From an uncultured Eubacteriales bacterium (GTDB lineage: Bacteria > Bacillota > Clostridia > Christensenellales > CAG-314), in NCBI GenBank assembly GCA_900544545.1, contig UQVY01000002.1, positions 62,001-126,000 on the forward strand: a DNA stretch of 64,000 bases, read 5' to 3'. Below are positions 47,494 to 55,660 of the stretch, piece by piece. Position 1 is the stretch's first letter; every line of letters starts with the position of its first letter. A model generated the notes under the pieces. The model searched no databases. It had not been told where the DNA came from and saw only the letters and a program-made list of their open reading frames with translations. A program made the position numbers and the translations under genes.

Positions 47494-48033
47494 TTACTTG
47501 TTGGTCTTACCTTCCTTCATGATCACGGTTTCGTTCTTATATCTTACGCCGTAAGCATGATAAGGTTCAACGACTCGCTTAGCCCTGATGTTGGCTGCCG
47601 TCTGTCCTACAAGCTCCTTGTCGATACCTTTGACCACGATTTCGGTAGCCGTCGGGCAGGAGAAGGTTATTCCTTCGGGAGGAAGAACCTCTATCGGGTG
47701 AGAATAACCGATGTTGAGAACGAGCTTTTTGCCGTCAACGTTTGCCTTGTAACCGACGCCGTTGATAACGAGAGCCTTTTCGAATTCTTTCGTGACGCCG
47801 CTTACCATATTGTGGATAAGAGCTCTGTAAAGACCGTGAAGCGCTCTGATATCGCCCGACTCGCCCTTTCTGGTAACGTGAAGAACGTTGCCTTCGAGAT
47901 TCAGTTCGATTTTATTGCTTTCTATCGTCCTCGTGAGAGTACCCTTCGGACCCTTTACGGTGACTACTCTGTCTTCTATTTTTACGTCTACGCCCGCCGG
48001 AATGGTTATGGGCATTCTTCCTATTCTTGACAT
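47494..48033 (-). CDS. rplF: 50S ribosomal protein L6
   Basis: 179 residues beginning MSRIGRMPITIPAGVDVKIE. The C-terminal motif GIDKELVGQTAANIRAKRVVEPYHAYGVRY is diagnostic. The reading frame is open to 48174, but the 47 extra residues are an out-of-frame reading of rpsH; GGAGGGG lies before ATG 48033, which was chosen. L6 sits near the factor-binding site. Confidence 0.97.
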   Translation of the reverse strand: MSRIGRMPITIPAGVDVKIEDRVVTVKGPKGTLTRTIESNKIELNLEGNVLHVTRKGESGDIRALHGLYRALIHNMVSGVTKEFEKALVINGVGYKANVDGKKLVLNIGYSHPIEVLPPEGITFSCPTATEIVVKGIDKELVGQTAANIRAKRVVEPYHAYGVRYKNETVIMKEGKTNK

Positions 48034-48044
48034 CTTGCCCCTCC

Positions 48045-48440
48045 TTACCAGACGTACGCGAGAACTTCGCCGCCCTGATTGAGCTGACGAGCCTTCTTGT
48101 CGGTCATAACGCCTTTGCTGGTGCTGAGAATAGCTATTCCGAGACCGTTGAGAACCTTGGGTATTTCGTCGCACTTTGCGTATACTCTGAGACCGGGTTT
48201 GCTTATTCTCTTAAGACCGCTTATAGCCTTTTGTTTGCCTACGTATTTAAGCGTAACGAGAATGGTCCCCTGTACGCCTTCTTCCTTTACTTCGTAGCTC
48301 GTGATATAGCCCTCGTCGACGAGAATCTGAGCGATGGACTTCTTCATATTGGAAGCCGGAATTTCCACGGAAGGATGTCTTGCGGTCAATGCGTTTCTGA
48401 TGCGTGTGAGCATATCCGCGATCGGATCTGTTATTACCAT
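48045..48440 (-). CDS. rpsH: 30S ribosomal protein S8
   Basis: 131 residues, standard. It starts VITDPIADMLTRIRNA and ends GISTSKGVMTDKKARQL-like (AILSTSKGVMTDKKARQLNQ). In E. coli S8 represses the spc operon by binding the rplE message; no equivalent hairpin was identified here. AGGAGG precedes the start. Confidence 0.97.
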   Translation of the reverse strand: MVITDPIADMLTRIRNALTARHPSVEIPASNMKKSIAQILVDEGYITSYEVKEEGVQGTILVTLKYVGKQKAISGLKRISKPGLRVYAKCDEIPKVLNGLGIAILSTSKGVMTDKKARQLNQGGEVLAYVW

Positions 48441-48457
48441 AATCTAACCTCCTACTT

Positions 48458-48643
48458 TTACCAGCTTGCTTTCTTTACGCCCGGAAGCTCGCCCTTGTAA
48501 GCAAGCTCTCTGAAGCATATTCTGCATATACCGTATTTACGAAGTACAGAATGCGGTCTGCCGCAAAGCGAACATCTGGTGTATGCGCGCGTGCTGTATT
48601 TCGGTGTTTTCTGCTGTTTGTTCTTCAAAGCTGTCTTAGCCAT
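48458..48643 (-). CDS. rpsZ: 30S ribosomal protein S14, zinc type
   Basis: 61 residues. CSLCGRPH and CRICFREL give the CxxC-CxxC zinc knuckle of the short S14 form used by Firmicutes. It begins AKTALKNKQQKTPKYSTRAY and ends GVKKASW. It lies 12 bases after rplE with an AGGT-type site. Confidence 0.97.
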   Translation of the reverse strand: MAKTALKNKQQKTPKYSTRAYTRCSLCGRPHSVLRKYGICRICFRELAYKGELPGVKKASW

Positions 48644-48655
48644 GTCTTACCTCCG

Positions 48656-49252
48656 TTAAGCCTTAAAGGGCATTCCCATGAGTGCCAACAATTCTTTGGC
48701 TTCTTCATCGGTTTTAGCCGTAGTTACGATGGAAATGTCGAATCCGCGGGTCTTCTCCACCTGATCGTAAACGATTTCGGGGAAGATGAGCTGTTCCTTG
48801 ACGCCGAGGGTGTAATTTCCTCTTCCGTCGAAAGAACCTGCGGGAACTCCTCTGAAGTCTCTTACTCTCGGAAGAGCTACGGACATAAGCTTATCGAGGA
48901 ATTCGTACATTCTTACGTTTCTCAGAGTAACCTTCGCGCCTACGGGCATTCCCTGACGCACTTTGAAGTTAGCGACTGACTTTTTAGCCTTGGTGATAAT
49001 GGGCTTCTGACCGGTGATGGTCTTAAGCTCCTCTACGTAGAGCTGGAAGCTCTTGCTGTTGTCTTTCGCGTCGCCGAGACCGGTGTTGACGACGATTTTT
49101 TCGACCTTGGGAACCATATTGATGTTCTCGTAATTGAAACGCTTTACCATCTGAGGTATAACGTTGGTCTTGTAATGAACGGCAAGTCTGTTCGGCTCGC
49201 TCGGTCTGTAAGCGGCTCCTTCGTTAGCGGGTGCCTTTGTTTCTTTAGCCAT
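48656..49252 (-). CDS. rplE: 50S ribosomal protein L5
   Basis: 198 residues, against about 180; the first 18 (KETKAPANEGAAYRPSEPN) are an added polar segment. The core NMVPKVEKIVVNTGLGDA, KPIITKAKKSVANFKVRQG and FPEIVYDQVEKTRGFDI is standard. L5 binds 5S rRNA and contacts P-site tRNA. GGAGG precedes the long start. Confidence 0.97.
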   Translation of the reverse strand: MAKETKAPANEGAAYRPSEPNRLAVHYKTNVIPQMVKRFNYENINMVPKVEKIVVNTGLGDAKDNSKSFQLYVEELKTITGQKPIITKAKKSVANFKVRQGMPVGAKVTLRNVRMYEFLDKLMSVALPRVRDFRGVPAGSFDGRGNYTLGVKEQLIFPEIVYDQVEKTRGFDISIVTTAKTDEEAKELLALMGMPFKA

Positions 49253-49265
49253 TGTCTATACCTCC

Positions 49266-49682
49266 TTATTTAGATTCCTTTCTTGCGGATCTTCTTACCG
49301 CTTTTCTTTCGGATTTCTGAGAATCCTTATATTCGAGAACGGTCCTGACTCCCTTGCCCGCGCATTTGCGGCAGAGTCTTACCTTCTTTCCGTCTTCGCC
49401 TTCTTCGACGCTGTATCTGACGCCCGTCTTGCAGGTTTCGCAGTAAAGCATAACGTTGCTTGCGTCAACCGCTCTGGGCCTTTTGACGACGGCGCTCTGT
49501 TCGTTGGCTTTTCTTGCCTTCTGGTGCTTGGTAACGATATTAAGACCTTCTACGACTACGGTGTTCTTTTCCGGATTAACGAGAAGAACCTTGCCTCTCT
49601 TGCCTCTGACGGCGTTTTCTCCGTCCTTCGGACCTACCATAACCTGTACTATATCGCCTTTTTTAACGTGAACGGTATTCAT
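49266..49682 (-). CDS. rplX: 50S ribosomal protein L24, with zinc-ribbon and basic tail
   Basis: 138 residues against about 103. The KOW domain (VKKGDIVQVMVGPKDG, RGKRGKVLLVNPEKNTVVVEG) is followed by two CxxC pairs (CETCKTG; CRKCAGKG) and an extra basic tail (ERKAVRRSARKESK) of about 30 residues. L24 starts 50S assembly. Confidence 0.96.
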   Translation of the reverse strand: MNTVHVKKGDIVQVMVGPKDGENAVRGKRGKVLLVNPEKNTVVVEGLNIVTKHQKARKANEQSAVVKRPRAVDASNVMLYCETCKTGVRYSVEEGEDGKKVRLCRKCAGKGVRTVLEYKDSQKSERKAVRRSARKESK

Positions 49683-49694
49683 CGCTCTGCCTCC

Positions 49695-50063
49695 TTACAG
49701 TACTTCCGGAGCCAAGGATACTATCTTCATATAGTCCTTTTCTCTGAGTTCTCTCGCAACGGGTCCAAAGATACGCGTACCCTTGGGCTGCTTCTGGTTG
49801 TCTATAATTACGGCTGCGTTGTCATCGAATCTGATATAAGTACCGTCTTTTCTTCCGATACCCTGATTGGTCCTTACGATTACTGCCTTAACTACGTCGC
49901 CTTTCTTGACTGCTCCGTCGGTGGTCGCGCTCTTTACGCTTGCCACGATGACGTCACCGATGTTGCCGAACTTGCGGAGGGATCCGCCAAGCACTTTGAT
50001 GCACATCAGCTCTTTTGCGCCGCTGTTGTCCGCGGCTTTCAATCTGGTTTGCGGTTGTACCAT
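49695..50063 (-). CDS. rplN: 50S ribosomal protein L14
   Basis: 122 residues, standard. MVQPQTRLKAADNSGAKELM and GTRIFGPVARELREKDYMKI identify it. It contacts 16S rRNA at bridge B5. AGGAGG precedes the start. Confidence 0.98.
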   Translation of the reverse strand: MVQPQTRLKAADNSGAKELMCIKVLGGSLRKFGNIGDVIVASVKSATTDGAVKKGDVVKAVIVRTNQGIGRKDGTYIRFDDNAAVIIDNQKQPKGTRIFGPVARELREKDYMKIVSLAPEVL

Positions 50064-50074
50064 AACTCTCCTCC

Positions 50075-50329
50075 TTACTTAGCCTTCTCGATGATTTCCA
50101 CGAGACGCCAGTTCTTATCTTTGGAAAGCTTTCTCGTTTCCGCGATGAGAACGGTATCGCCGATGCCGGCCTGATTCTCTTCGTCGTGCGCCTTGAATTT
50201 CTTGGTCTTGGAAACCGTCTTCTTGTACAACGGGTGCTTATATTTCTCTACTACCGATACGACGATGGTCTTATCCATCTTGTCGCTGGTAACGAGGCCT
50301 ACTCTGTTCTTTCTCAATGTTCTTTCCAT
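50075..50329 (-). CDS. rpsQ: 30S ribosomal protein S17
   Basis: 84 residues with the OB fold motif GLVTSDKMDKTIVVSVVEKY and GDTVLIAETRKLSKDKNWRL. It binds 16S helix 11 early in assembly. It starts 10 bases after the rpmC stop with a GGAGG site. Confidence 0.97.
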   Translation of the reverse strand: MERTLRKNRVGLVTSDKMDKTIVVSVVEKYKHPLYKKTVSKTKKFKAHDEENQAGIGDTVLIAETRKLSKDKNWRLVEIIEKAK

Positions 50330-50339
50330 TCAGTGCCTC

Positions 50340-50546
50340 CTATGCCTTCTTCTGCGCTTCGATTTCTCTTTCGCGCAATACGGTCTTTACTCTGGCAATA
50401 TCTCTTTTGCAGCTGACCATCACGTTGGGGTTGGTAAGCTGACCCGAAGAAAGACTCAAACGAAGATTAAACAATTCTTTTTTCAATTCATCAAGCTTTT
50501 TCTGCAACTCTTCGGTTGTCAATCCGTGAACATAACTCGCCTGCAT
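50340..50546 (-). CDS. rpmC: 50S ribosomal protein L29
   Basis: 68 residues: QASYVHGLTTEELQKKLDEL, then KKELFNLRLSLSSGQLTNP and RDIARVKTVLRER. L29 lies at the exit tunnel, where SRP and trigger factor dock. The ATG at 50546 shares one base with the rplP stop codon (TGATG), which implies translational coupling. Confidence 0.96.
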   Translation of the reverse strand: MQASYVHGLTTEELQKKLDELKKELFNLRLSLSSGQLTNPNVMVSCKRDIARVKTVLREREIEAQKKA

Positions 50547-50995
50547 CAAACTTCACCGCCTTCATTATTTGCGACTGCCGCCGCAGCTTCTTCTCTCTTG
50601 ACAAACTTGCACTTGATGGGAAGTTTGTGAGACGCAAGACGAAGCGCTTCTCTTGCCACGTCTTCGGAAATGCCGTTCATTTCAAACATAATCCTGCCCG
50701 GCTTAACCACTGCTACCCAGTATTCGGGAGAACCCTTACCGCTGCCCATTCTGGTTTCGGCGGGCTTCTTGGTTACCGGCTTATGGGGGAATATCTTTAT
50801 CCAGACCTTACCGCCACGCTTGATGAATCTCGTCATTGCGACACGGGCCGCCTCGATCTGATTGGATTTGATCCAACCCGGTTCGAGCGCCATCAAAGCG
50901 TAATCGCCGTAAGAAATCGTGTTTCCTTTATGGGCTGCGCCCTTCATTCTGCCGCGCATCTGTCTGCGGTGCAGTACTCTTTTAGGCATTAACAT
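50546..50995 (-). CDS. rplP: 50S ribosomal protein L16
   Basis: 149 residues including two extra residues before the usual MPKRVLHRRQMRGRMKG. GGAGG is 8 bases before ATG 50995 and 14 before ATG 50989, so the longer start was chosen. The first 14 bases overlap the end of rpsC. GKGSPEYWVAVVKPGRIMFE is the family signature. L16 organises the A-site tRNA pocket. Confidence 0.97.
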   Translation of the reverse strand: MLMPKRVLHRRQMRGRMKGAAHKGNTISYGDYALMALEPGWIKSNQIEAARVAMTRFIKRGGKVWIKIFPHKPVTKKPAETRMGSGKGSPEYWVAVVKPGRIMFEMNGISEDVAREALRLASHKLPIKCKFVKREEAAAAVANNEGGEV

Positions 50996-51677
50996 CTGAA
51001 TTGCCTCCTTCGCTTGCCGCTGCTTTGGGTTGTACTTTTGCCTTCGGAAGAACCTCTCCCACGTTTACCCATACCTTGACGCCGATTGCGCCGAAGGTGG
51101 TGTGAGCTTCCGCAAAGCCGTAGTCGATGTCCGCTCTCAGAGTGTGAAGCGGAATGCTGCCTTCGTGGTACTGTTCGCATCTCGCGATTTCCGCGCCGTC
51201 CAGTCTGCCGCTGACCATCGTCTTGACTCCCTTTGCTCCGGCGCGCATAGCGCGTCCCATAGCCTGACGCATAGCGCGTCTGAAGGAAACTCTCTTTTCG
51301 AGCTGAGCCGCGATGCCCTCCGCGATGAGCTGAGCGTCCATATCGGGCTTCTTGACTTCGACGATATTGATGATTGCTTTCTGCGGAGCCGCGATAAGGC
51401 TCTGAACTTCGTTCTTGAGCTCTTCGACTCCCGCGCCCGCCTTGCCGATAAGCACGCCCGGTCTTCCGCTGTGGACGTCCAGAATGAACTTATCGTCGTT
51501 TCTTTCTATGATTATCTCGGAGATAGCCGCTTCGTAATACTTCTTCTTGACGAAATCCCTTACGGTCTTGTCTTCCTTGATGTATTTAGCCAAATTCTTC
51601 TTGTCTGCGTACCATTTTGCGTTCCAGCCCTGAATGATACCCACTCTCATACCGTGAGGATTAACTTTCTGTCCCAT
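50982..51677 (-). CDS. rpsC: 30S ribosomal protein S3
   Basis: 231 residues. It starts MGQKVNPHGMRVGIIQGW and has the KH-domain loop GRPGVLIGKAGAGVEEL and GRLDGAEIARCE. It lines the mRNA entry tunnel. The C-terminus has a short low-complexity tail (AAASEGGNSDVNA). The end overlaps rplP by 14 bases. Confidence 0.98.
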   Translation of the reverse strand: MGQKVNPHGMRVGIIQGWNAKWYADKKNLAKYIKEDKTVRDFVKKKYYEAAISEIIIERNDDKFILDVHSGRPGVLIGKAGAGVEELKNEVQSLIAAPQKAIINIVEVKKPDMDAQLIAEGIAAQLEKRVSFRRAMRQAMGRAMRAGAKGVKTMVSGRLDGAEIARCEQYHEGSIPLHTLRADIDYGFAEAHTTFGAIGVKVWVNVGEVLPKAKVQPKAAASEGGNSDVNA

Positions 51678-51685
51678 AATGCCTC

Positions 51686-52072
51686 CTACTTAACTTCATC
51701 AAGCACAACTTTTATGTGGCTTGTACGCTTCATAATGTGGAATGCTCTGCCTTGCGCTCTGGGCATAACGCGTTTGAGCGTCGGGCCTTCCGTCGCGTAA
51801 CATTCCGCAACGAAAAGGTTTTCCTTGTCGAGGCCCTGATTGACTTCCGCGTTTGCGGCTGCGGATTTAAGGCATTTCAGAACGGAATAGCTGGCTGCCT
51901 TGGGGGTATGTTCGAGAATACCGCAGGCTTCCTTATAATTCTTGCCTCTGATGAGATCGAGCACGATTGCGACCTTACCCGACGAAATCCTGATATACTT
52001 TGCCGTTGCAAAGGGACGTTTATCTTTGTTAGCCTTCCTGGCTATCGATTTCTGTTTACTTCTTGTTGCCAT
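51686..52072 (-). CDS. rplV: 50S ribosomal protein L22
   Basis: 128 residues. The N-terminal extension of about 20 basic residues precedes ATAKYIRISSGKVAIVLDLI. The tunnel-loop end RVMPRAQGRAFHIMKRTSHI is complete; changes there give macrolide resistance in other species, but none is evident. Confidence 0.97.
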   Translation of the reverse strand: MATRSKQKSIARKANKDKRPFATAKYIRISSGKVAIVLDLIRGKNYKEACGILEHTPKAASYSVLKCLKSAAANAEVNQGLDKENLFVAECYATEGPTLKRVMPRAQGRAFHIMKRTSHIKVVLDEVK

Positions 52073-52084
52073 AAAAGCCTCCTA

Positions 52085-52363
52085 CTACTTCGCCGACGCG
52101 TTCTTGCTTCCGGCGTGACCTCTGAACGTCCTTGTCGGAGCGAATTCACCGAGTTTAAGTCCTACCATTTCCTCGGTGATATATACCGGAACGTGAGTCT
52201 TGCCGTTGTGGACGGCGATGGTGTGTCCTACGAAGTCCGGGAATATCGTGGAAGAACGGGACCACGTTTTAAGAACCTTCTTCTCGCCGGTCTTGTTCAT
52301 TTCCTGTATGCGTTTCAATAACTTGTCATGGACGAATGGTCCTTTTTTTACCGATCTGCTCAT
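52085..52363 (-). CDS. rpsS: 30S ribosomal protein S19
   Basis: 92 residues, standard. SRSVKKGPFVHDKLLKRI and FPDFVGHTIAVHNGKTHVPV identify it. It forms a head complex with S13. Confidence 0.98.
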   Translation of the reverse strand: MSRSVKKGPFVHDKLLKRIQEMNKTGEKKVLKTWSRSSTIFPDFVGHTIAVHNGKTHVPVYITEEMVGLKLGEFAPTRTFRGHAGSKNASAK

Positions 52364-52376
52364 TTATGTCCTCTCC

Positions 52377-53204
52377 TTAGTTCACACGCTTAATGATAAA
52401 TCTGTTGGTAACGTTCTTCTTCTTTCTGGTCTTGTAACCGAGAGCTGGCTTACCCCAAGGAGTAACGGGACCGGGTCTGCCGACGGGACATTTGCCCTCG
52501 CCGCCGCCGTGCGGGTGATCGCAGGGGTTCATAACGGAACCGCGGACGGTGGGCCTGATACCCATATGGCGGGTTTTGCCTGCCTTACCTATGGAAACGA
52601 TTTCGTGATCGACGTTTCCGACCTGTCCGATGGTTGCACGGCACTTGAGAAGGATGAGTCTCATTTCGCCGCTGGGCATTCTGAGCGTTGCGTACTTGCC
52701 TTCCTTTGCCATAAGCTGCGCGCTCATTCCGGCCGCTCTCGCAATCTGTCCGCCCTTTCCGGGATGAAGCTCGATGTTGTGAACGACGGTACCTACGGGA
52801 ATGGATTCGAGGGGCATATTGTTGCCGACCTTGATATCCGCCGCGCCCGCGCTTACGATGGTGTCGCCGACGTTAAGTCCGAGAGGAGCGAGAATGTATC
52901 TCTTTTCTCCGTCCGCGTAATGAAGAAGGGCTATGTTCGCCGTTCTGTTGGGGTCGTATTCGATGGTAGCGACCTTAGCGGGAATATCGTATTTGTTTCT
53001 TCTGAAGTCTATGATTCTGTATTTGATACGGTTGCCGCCGCCGATGTGACGAACGGTAAGTCTGCCGGTAGCGTTTCTTCCGCCGCTCTTGTACTTAATA
53101 TCGAGAAGGCTCTTTTCGGGCTTGGTAGCCGTGATTTCCTCGAACATCGAAACCGACATGAATCTGCGTGCCGGCGACGTGGGTTTATATCTTCTTATAG
53201 CCAT
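52377..53204 (-). CDS. rplB: 50S ribosomal protein L2
   Basis: 275 residues, standard. AIRRYKPTSPARRFMSV at the N-terminus and the conserved CDHPHGGGEGKCPVGRPG with the functional His near the peptidyl-transferase centre. Confidence 0.98.
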   Translation of the reverse strand: MAIRRYKPTSPARRFMSVSMFEEITATKPEKSLLDIKYKSGGRNATGRLTVRHIGGGNRIKYRIIDFRRNKYDIPAKVATIEYDPNRTANIALLHYADGEKRYILAPLGLNVGDTIVSAGAADIKVGNNMPLESIPVGTVVHNIELHPGKGGQIARAAGMSAQLMAKEGKYATLRMPSGEMRLILLKCRATIGQVGNVDHEIVSIGKAGKTRHMGIRPTVRGSVMNPCDHPHGGGEGKCPVGRPGPVTPWGKPALGYKTRKKKNVTNRFIIKRVN

Positions 53205-53218
53205 TGTGATCTATCCTC

Positions 53219-53512
53219 CTACATCGACAAGCTGTCAAAGAACTCGATGGCCTTGCTTTCCGCGGAGAGCATAACGATGGCCTTCTTGTACTTAGCCGTA
53301 TATCCCTGATATCTGCCCTGTCTCTTGAGCTTTCCTCTGACGTTGACGGTGTTTACCTTGTCAACCTTGACTCCGAAGATCTCTTCGACTGCGTTCTTTA
53401 TCTGGATTTTGTTCGCGTTTCTGTCTACAACGAACGTGTATTTCTTGTTTTCGATGCCCTTATAACTCTTTTCGGTCAATACGGGTTTGATTATGATATC
53501 GTAAGCGTTCAT
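53219..53512 (-). CDS. rplW: 50S ribosomal protein L23
   Basis: 97 residues: AYDIIIKPVLTEKSYKGIE and VDRNANKIQIKNAVEEIFGVKV. It is the docking site for trigger factor and SRP. Its ATG overlaps the rplD stop by 4 bases (ATGA). Confidence 0.97.
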   Translation of the reverse strand: MNAYDIIIKPVLTEKSYKGIENKKYTFVVDRNANKIQIKNAVEEIFGVKVDKVNTVNVRGKLKRQGRYQGYTAKYKKAIVMLSAESKAIEFFDSLSM

Positions 53513-54132
53513 TCGGCGTATACCCCCTCGAATTTCTTGAGTGCTTCGGTCGTTGCGAAGATGTTGGAATGAGCTACGAGCTGATAAACGTTGAGAAGCT
53601 CGATGTTTACGACTTCGAGATTCGGAATGTTCCTTGCCGCTCTGAGAAGGTTCTGGTCGTCCTTGTCGGTGATGAGAAGGGTCTTGCCCGTTACCTTGAA
53701 GCTGTTGAGAATATTGCGGACGTTCTTCGTCTTCGCCTCGTTGATTTCCACCTTGTCGAGAACCTTGATTTCGTCGTTCTGAACTCTGTAGCTCATAGCG
53801 GAAAGCAAAGCGCGGGCCTTGGCGTATTTGTTGACCTTAACGGAGAAATCTCTCGGCTTGGGAGCGAAAACGACGCCGCCCTTGATCCACTGCGGAGCGC
53901 GGATGGAACCCTGACGGGCTCTGCCGGTGCCTTTCTGTCTCCAGGGTTTTACGCCGCCCCCGCGGACTTCCGTGCGGGTGAGGGTGCTTTTGGTGCCCTG
54001 ACGCTGATTGTTGAGGTATGCTACCACTGACTGATGAATAAGAGCTTCGTTGTATTCCCAACCGAACACTTCATCATTTAATTCCACTGCGCCGACTTCG
54101 GCTGCCTGTGTATTATATACTTTTAACTGCAT
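53509..54132 (-). CDS. rplD: 50S ribosomal protein L4
   Basis: 207 residues. MQLKVYNTQAAEVGAVELND, GGVKPWRQKGTGRARQGS and APQWIKGGVVFAPKPRDF are diagnostic. The frame is open to 54150, but GGAG lies 8 bases before ATG 54132, where homology begins. L4 lines the exit tunnel and in E. coli represses the S10 operon; the long leader at 55146-55448 is a possible target here. Confidence 0.97.
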   Translation of the reverse strand: MQLKVYNTQAAEVGAVELNDEVFGWEYNEALIHQSVVAYLNNQRQGTKSTLTRTEVRGGGVKPWRQKGTGRARQGSIRAPQWIKGGVVFAPKPRDFSVKVNKYAKARALLSAMSYRVQNDEIKVLDKVEINEAKTKNVRNILNSFKVTGKTLLITDKDDQNLLRAARNIPNLEVVNIELLNVYQLVAHSNIFATTEALKKFEGVYAE

Positions 54133-54153
54133 TTGTCCGACTCCTTTCATCTA

Positions 54154-54807
54154 TTACTTTTTAACGGCGTTGCGTACCGTAACAAGGGATCCCTTAGGTC
54201 CGGGGATAGCGCCCTTGATAAGCAGCACGTTTCTTGCCGCATCGACTTTTACTACCGAAAGATTGAGAACCGTAACCTGTTCCACGCCGTACTGTCCGGG
54301 AAGTTTCTTGCCGGGCATTACTCTGCTGGGGCTGGAGTTCGCGCCCATGGAACCTACTTCTCTGTGAACGGGACCTACGCCGTGGGTTTCCTTAAGTCTG
54401 TGTGCGCCCCATCTCTTGATGTTTCCGGAATATCCGTGACCTTTGGTCGTTCCCGTAACGTCCACGAATTCGTTCTCGCCGAACACCGTGCAATTCACGA
54501 CGTCGCCGACTTTATATTGATTGTTCTCGAGGCGGAATTCTCTTAAAACCTTACCGGTCTCGTATTCGCCCGCTTCGTTCTTTCTCACACCCATAGCTTT
54601 GAGCTTGCCTGCTTCGGGCTTATTGATTTTCTTTTCCTTAATCGTTCCGAACGCCATCTGAACGGCTTCGTAACCGTCGCGCTCGACGGTCTTGACCTGA
54701 CTTACCGTGCAGGGACCCGCTTCGACGACCGTTACCGGTACCATACTGCCGTCCGCAAGGAAAACCTGCGTCATTCCTAATTTCTTTCCTATGATTGCTT
54801 TATTCAT
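54154..54807 (-). CDS. rplC: 50S ribosomal protein L3
   Basis: 217 residues: NKAIIGKKLGMTQVFLADGS, GTTKGHGYSGNIKRWGAHRL, and the PTC-proximal loop VHREVGSMGANSSPSRVMPG. Standard length. GGAGG lies 12 bases before the ATG. Confidence 0.98.
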   Translation of the reverse strand: MNKAIIGKKLGMTQVFLADGSMVPVTVVEAGPCTVSQVKTVERDGYEAVQMAFGTIKEKKINKPEAGKLKAMGVRKNEAGEYETGKVLREFRLENNQYKVGDVVNCTVFGENEFVDVTGTTKGHGYSGNIKRWGAHRLKETHGVGPVHREVGSMGANSSPSRVMPGKKLPGQYGVEQVTVLNLSVVKVDAARNVLLIKGAIPGPKGSLVTVRNAVKK

Positions 54808-54836
54808 TGATAAAGTTCACCTCCGTTTTCTGATGG

Positions 54837-55145
54837 TTACAATTTGATGTCGATATCGATACCTGCGGGCAGGTCAAGCTTGGTGAGGCTTTCGACGGTC
54901 TTTGCGTTGGGGCTGTAAATATCGATAAGACGCTTATGAGTTCTGGATTCGAACTGCTCTCTGGCGTCCTTATATTTATGTGTCGCGCGAAGGACCGTAA
55001 CGATTTCTCTTTCCGTGGGAAGAGGAATGGGACCGCTGACTCTCGAACCCATACGCTTAGCGGTTTCGACGATCTTTGCCGTAGCCTGATCGACCAACTC
55101 GTGGTCATAGCCTCTCAACTTGATTCTGATTCTCTGACTTGCCAT
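54837..55145 (-). CDS. rpsJ: 30S ribosomal protein S10
   Basis: 102 residues, standard: ASQRIRIKLRGYDHELVDQA, GPIPLPTEREIVTVLRATHK and FESRTHKRLIDIYSPNAKTV. It heads the S10 operon and is also the NusE antitermination factor. AAGGAG precedes the ATG. The promoter is about 310 bases upstream. Confidence 0.98.
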   Translation of the reverse strand: MASQRIRIKLRGYDHELVDQATAKIVETAKRMGSRVSGPIPLPTEREIVTVLRATHKYKDAREQFESRTHKRLIDIYSPNAKTVESLTKLDLPAGIDIDIKL

Positions 55146-55448
55146 TTTTCGCTCCTTAGGAATAATGATATTTTATCTTCGGCACTCCGACTACGCCGAA
55201 ACAACTTATTCGTGCGTGTCGCGCTGCGGTCATTAAAAAAAGCACTCTCGATGCTTCTTTCTCCCAAGAGGGACCTCGTGCAGTTTGCTTTGCAACCCTT
55301 AGCCGAACGCACTTGCGCGAAAATCTCCGCTTCGGATACCCGTTATTGGCTTGCGGGCGCGTGCCGTCGGCAATCCGAGTTGCCGATGGTCGGCGGGGAG
55401 TTATCTCTTATCTGAGTAACCTCTCCGTGTCACCCCATAATCCGCAGC
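55146..55448 (-). ncRNA. Long structured 5' leader of the S10 operon, possible autoregulatory element
   Basis: From the likely transcription start to rpsJ, about 300 nt. On the minus strand it contains a strong CGGCAA / TTGCCG hairpin (near 55365-55385), a CCTCTTGGGAGAAAG stretch, and then a GAAGCA / TGCTTT hairpin followed by seven T (55235-55257), which looks like an intrinsic terminator ahead of rpsJ. No known riboswitch was recognised. Control by a ribosomal protein such as L4 is the natural guess, but it is inference. Confidence 0.55.
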
Positions 55449-55454
55449 CTGCAA

Positions 55455-55484
55455 ATTATACCTCAGTCCGCAAGGGCTTGTCAA
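55455..55484 (-). promoter_or_regulatory. Promoter of the S10-spc operon
   Basis: Minus-strand TTGACA (55479-55484), 18-base spacer, TATAAT (55455-55460). Both hexamers are perfect. Confidence 0.88.
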
Positions 55485-55565
55485 GCGTTTTTCGGTAATT
55501 TCCGTCGAAAAACCGCACTTTTCCCTCATCTTTGCTAAAGCGATAACGCGGATTCAACCTCAACG

Positions 55566-55606
55566 AAAAAAATAAGCCCGCTAAAACACGGACGACTTAT
55601 TTTTGA
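55566..55606 (-). terminator. Terminator after acpS
   Basis: Minus-strand AAATAAGTC, 15-base loop, GGCTTATTT (one G-T pair), then more T. It separates acpS from the S10 promoter. Confidence 0.7.
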
Positions 55607-55660
55607 CTGCGACATTCGGTTCGCGTTCGGACGAACGGACGACTGCGGCGTCTTCCGCGG

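Noticed and set aside
47494..48174. Longer L6 with a 47-residue N-terminal addition
   Set aside because: The addition reads the end of rpsH out of frame; the SD-supported start is at 48033.
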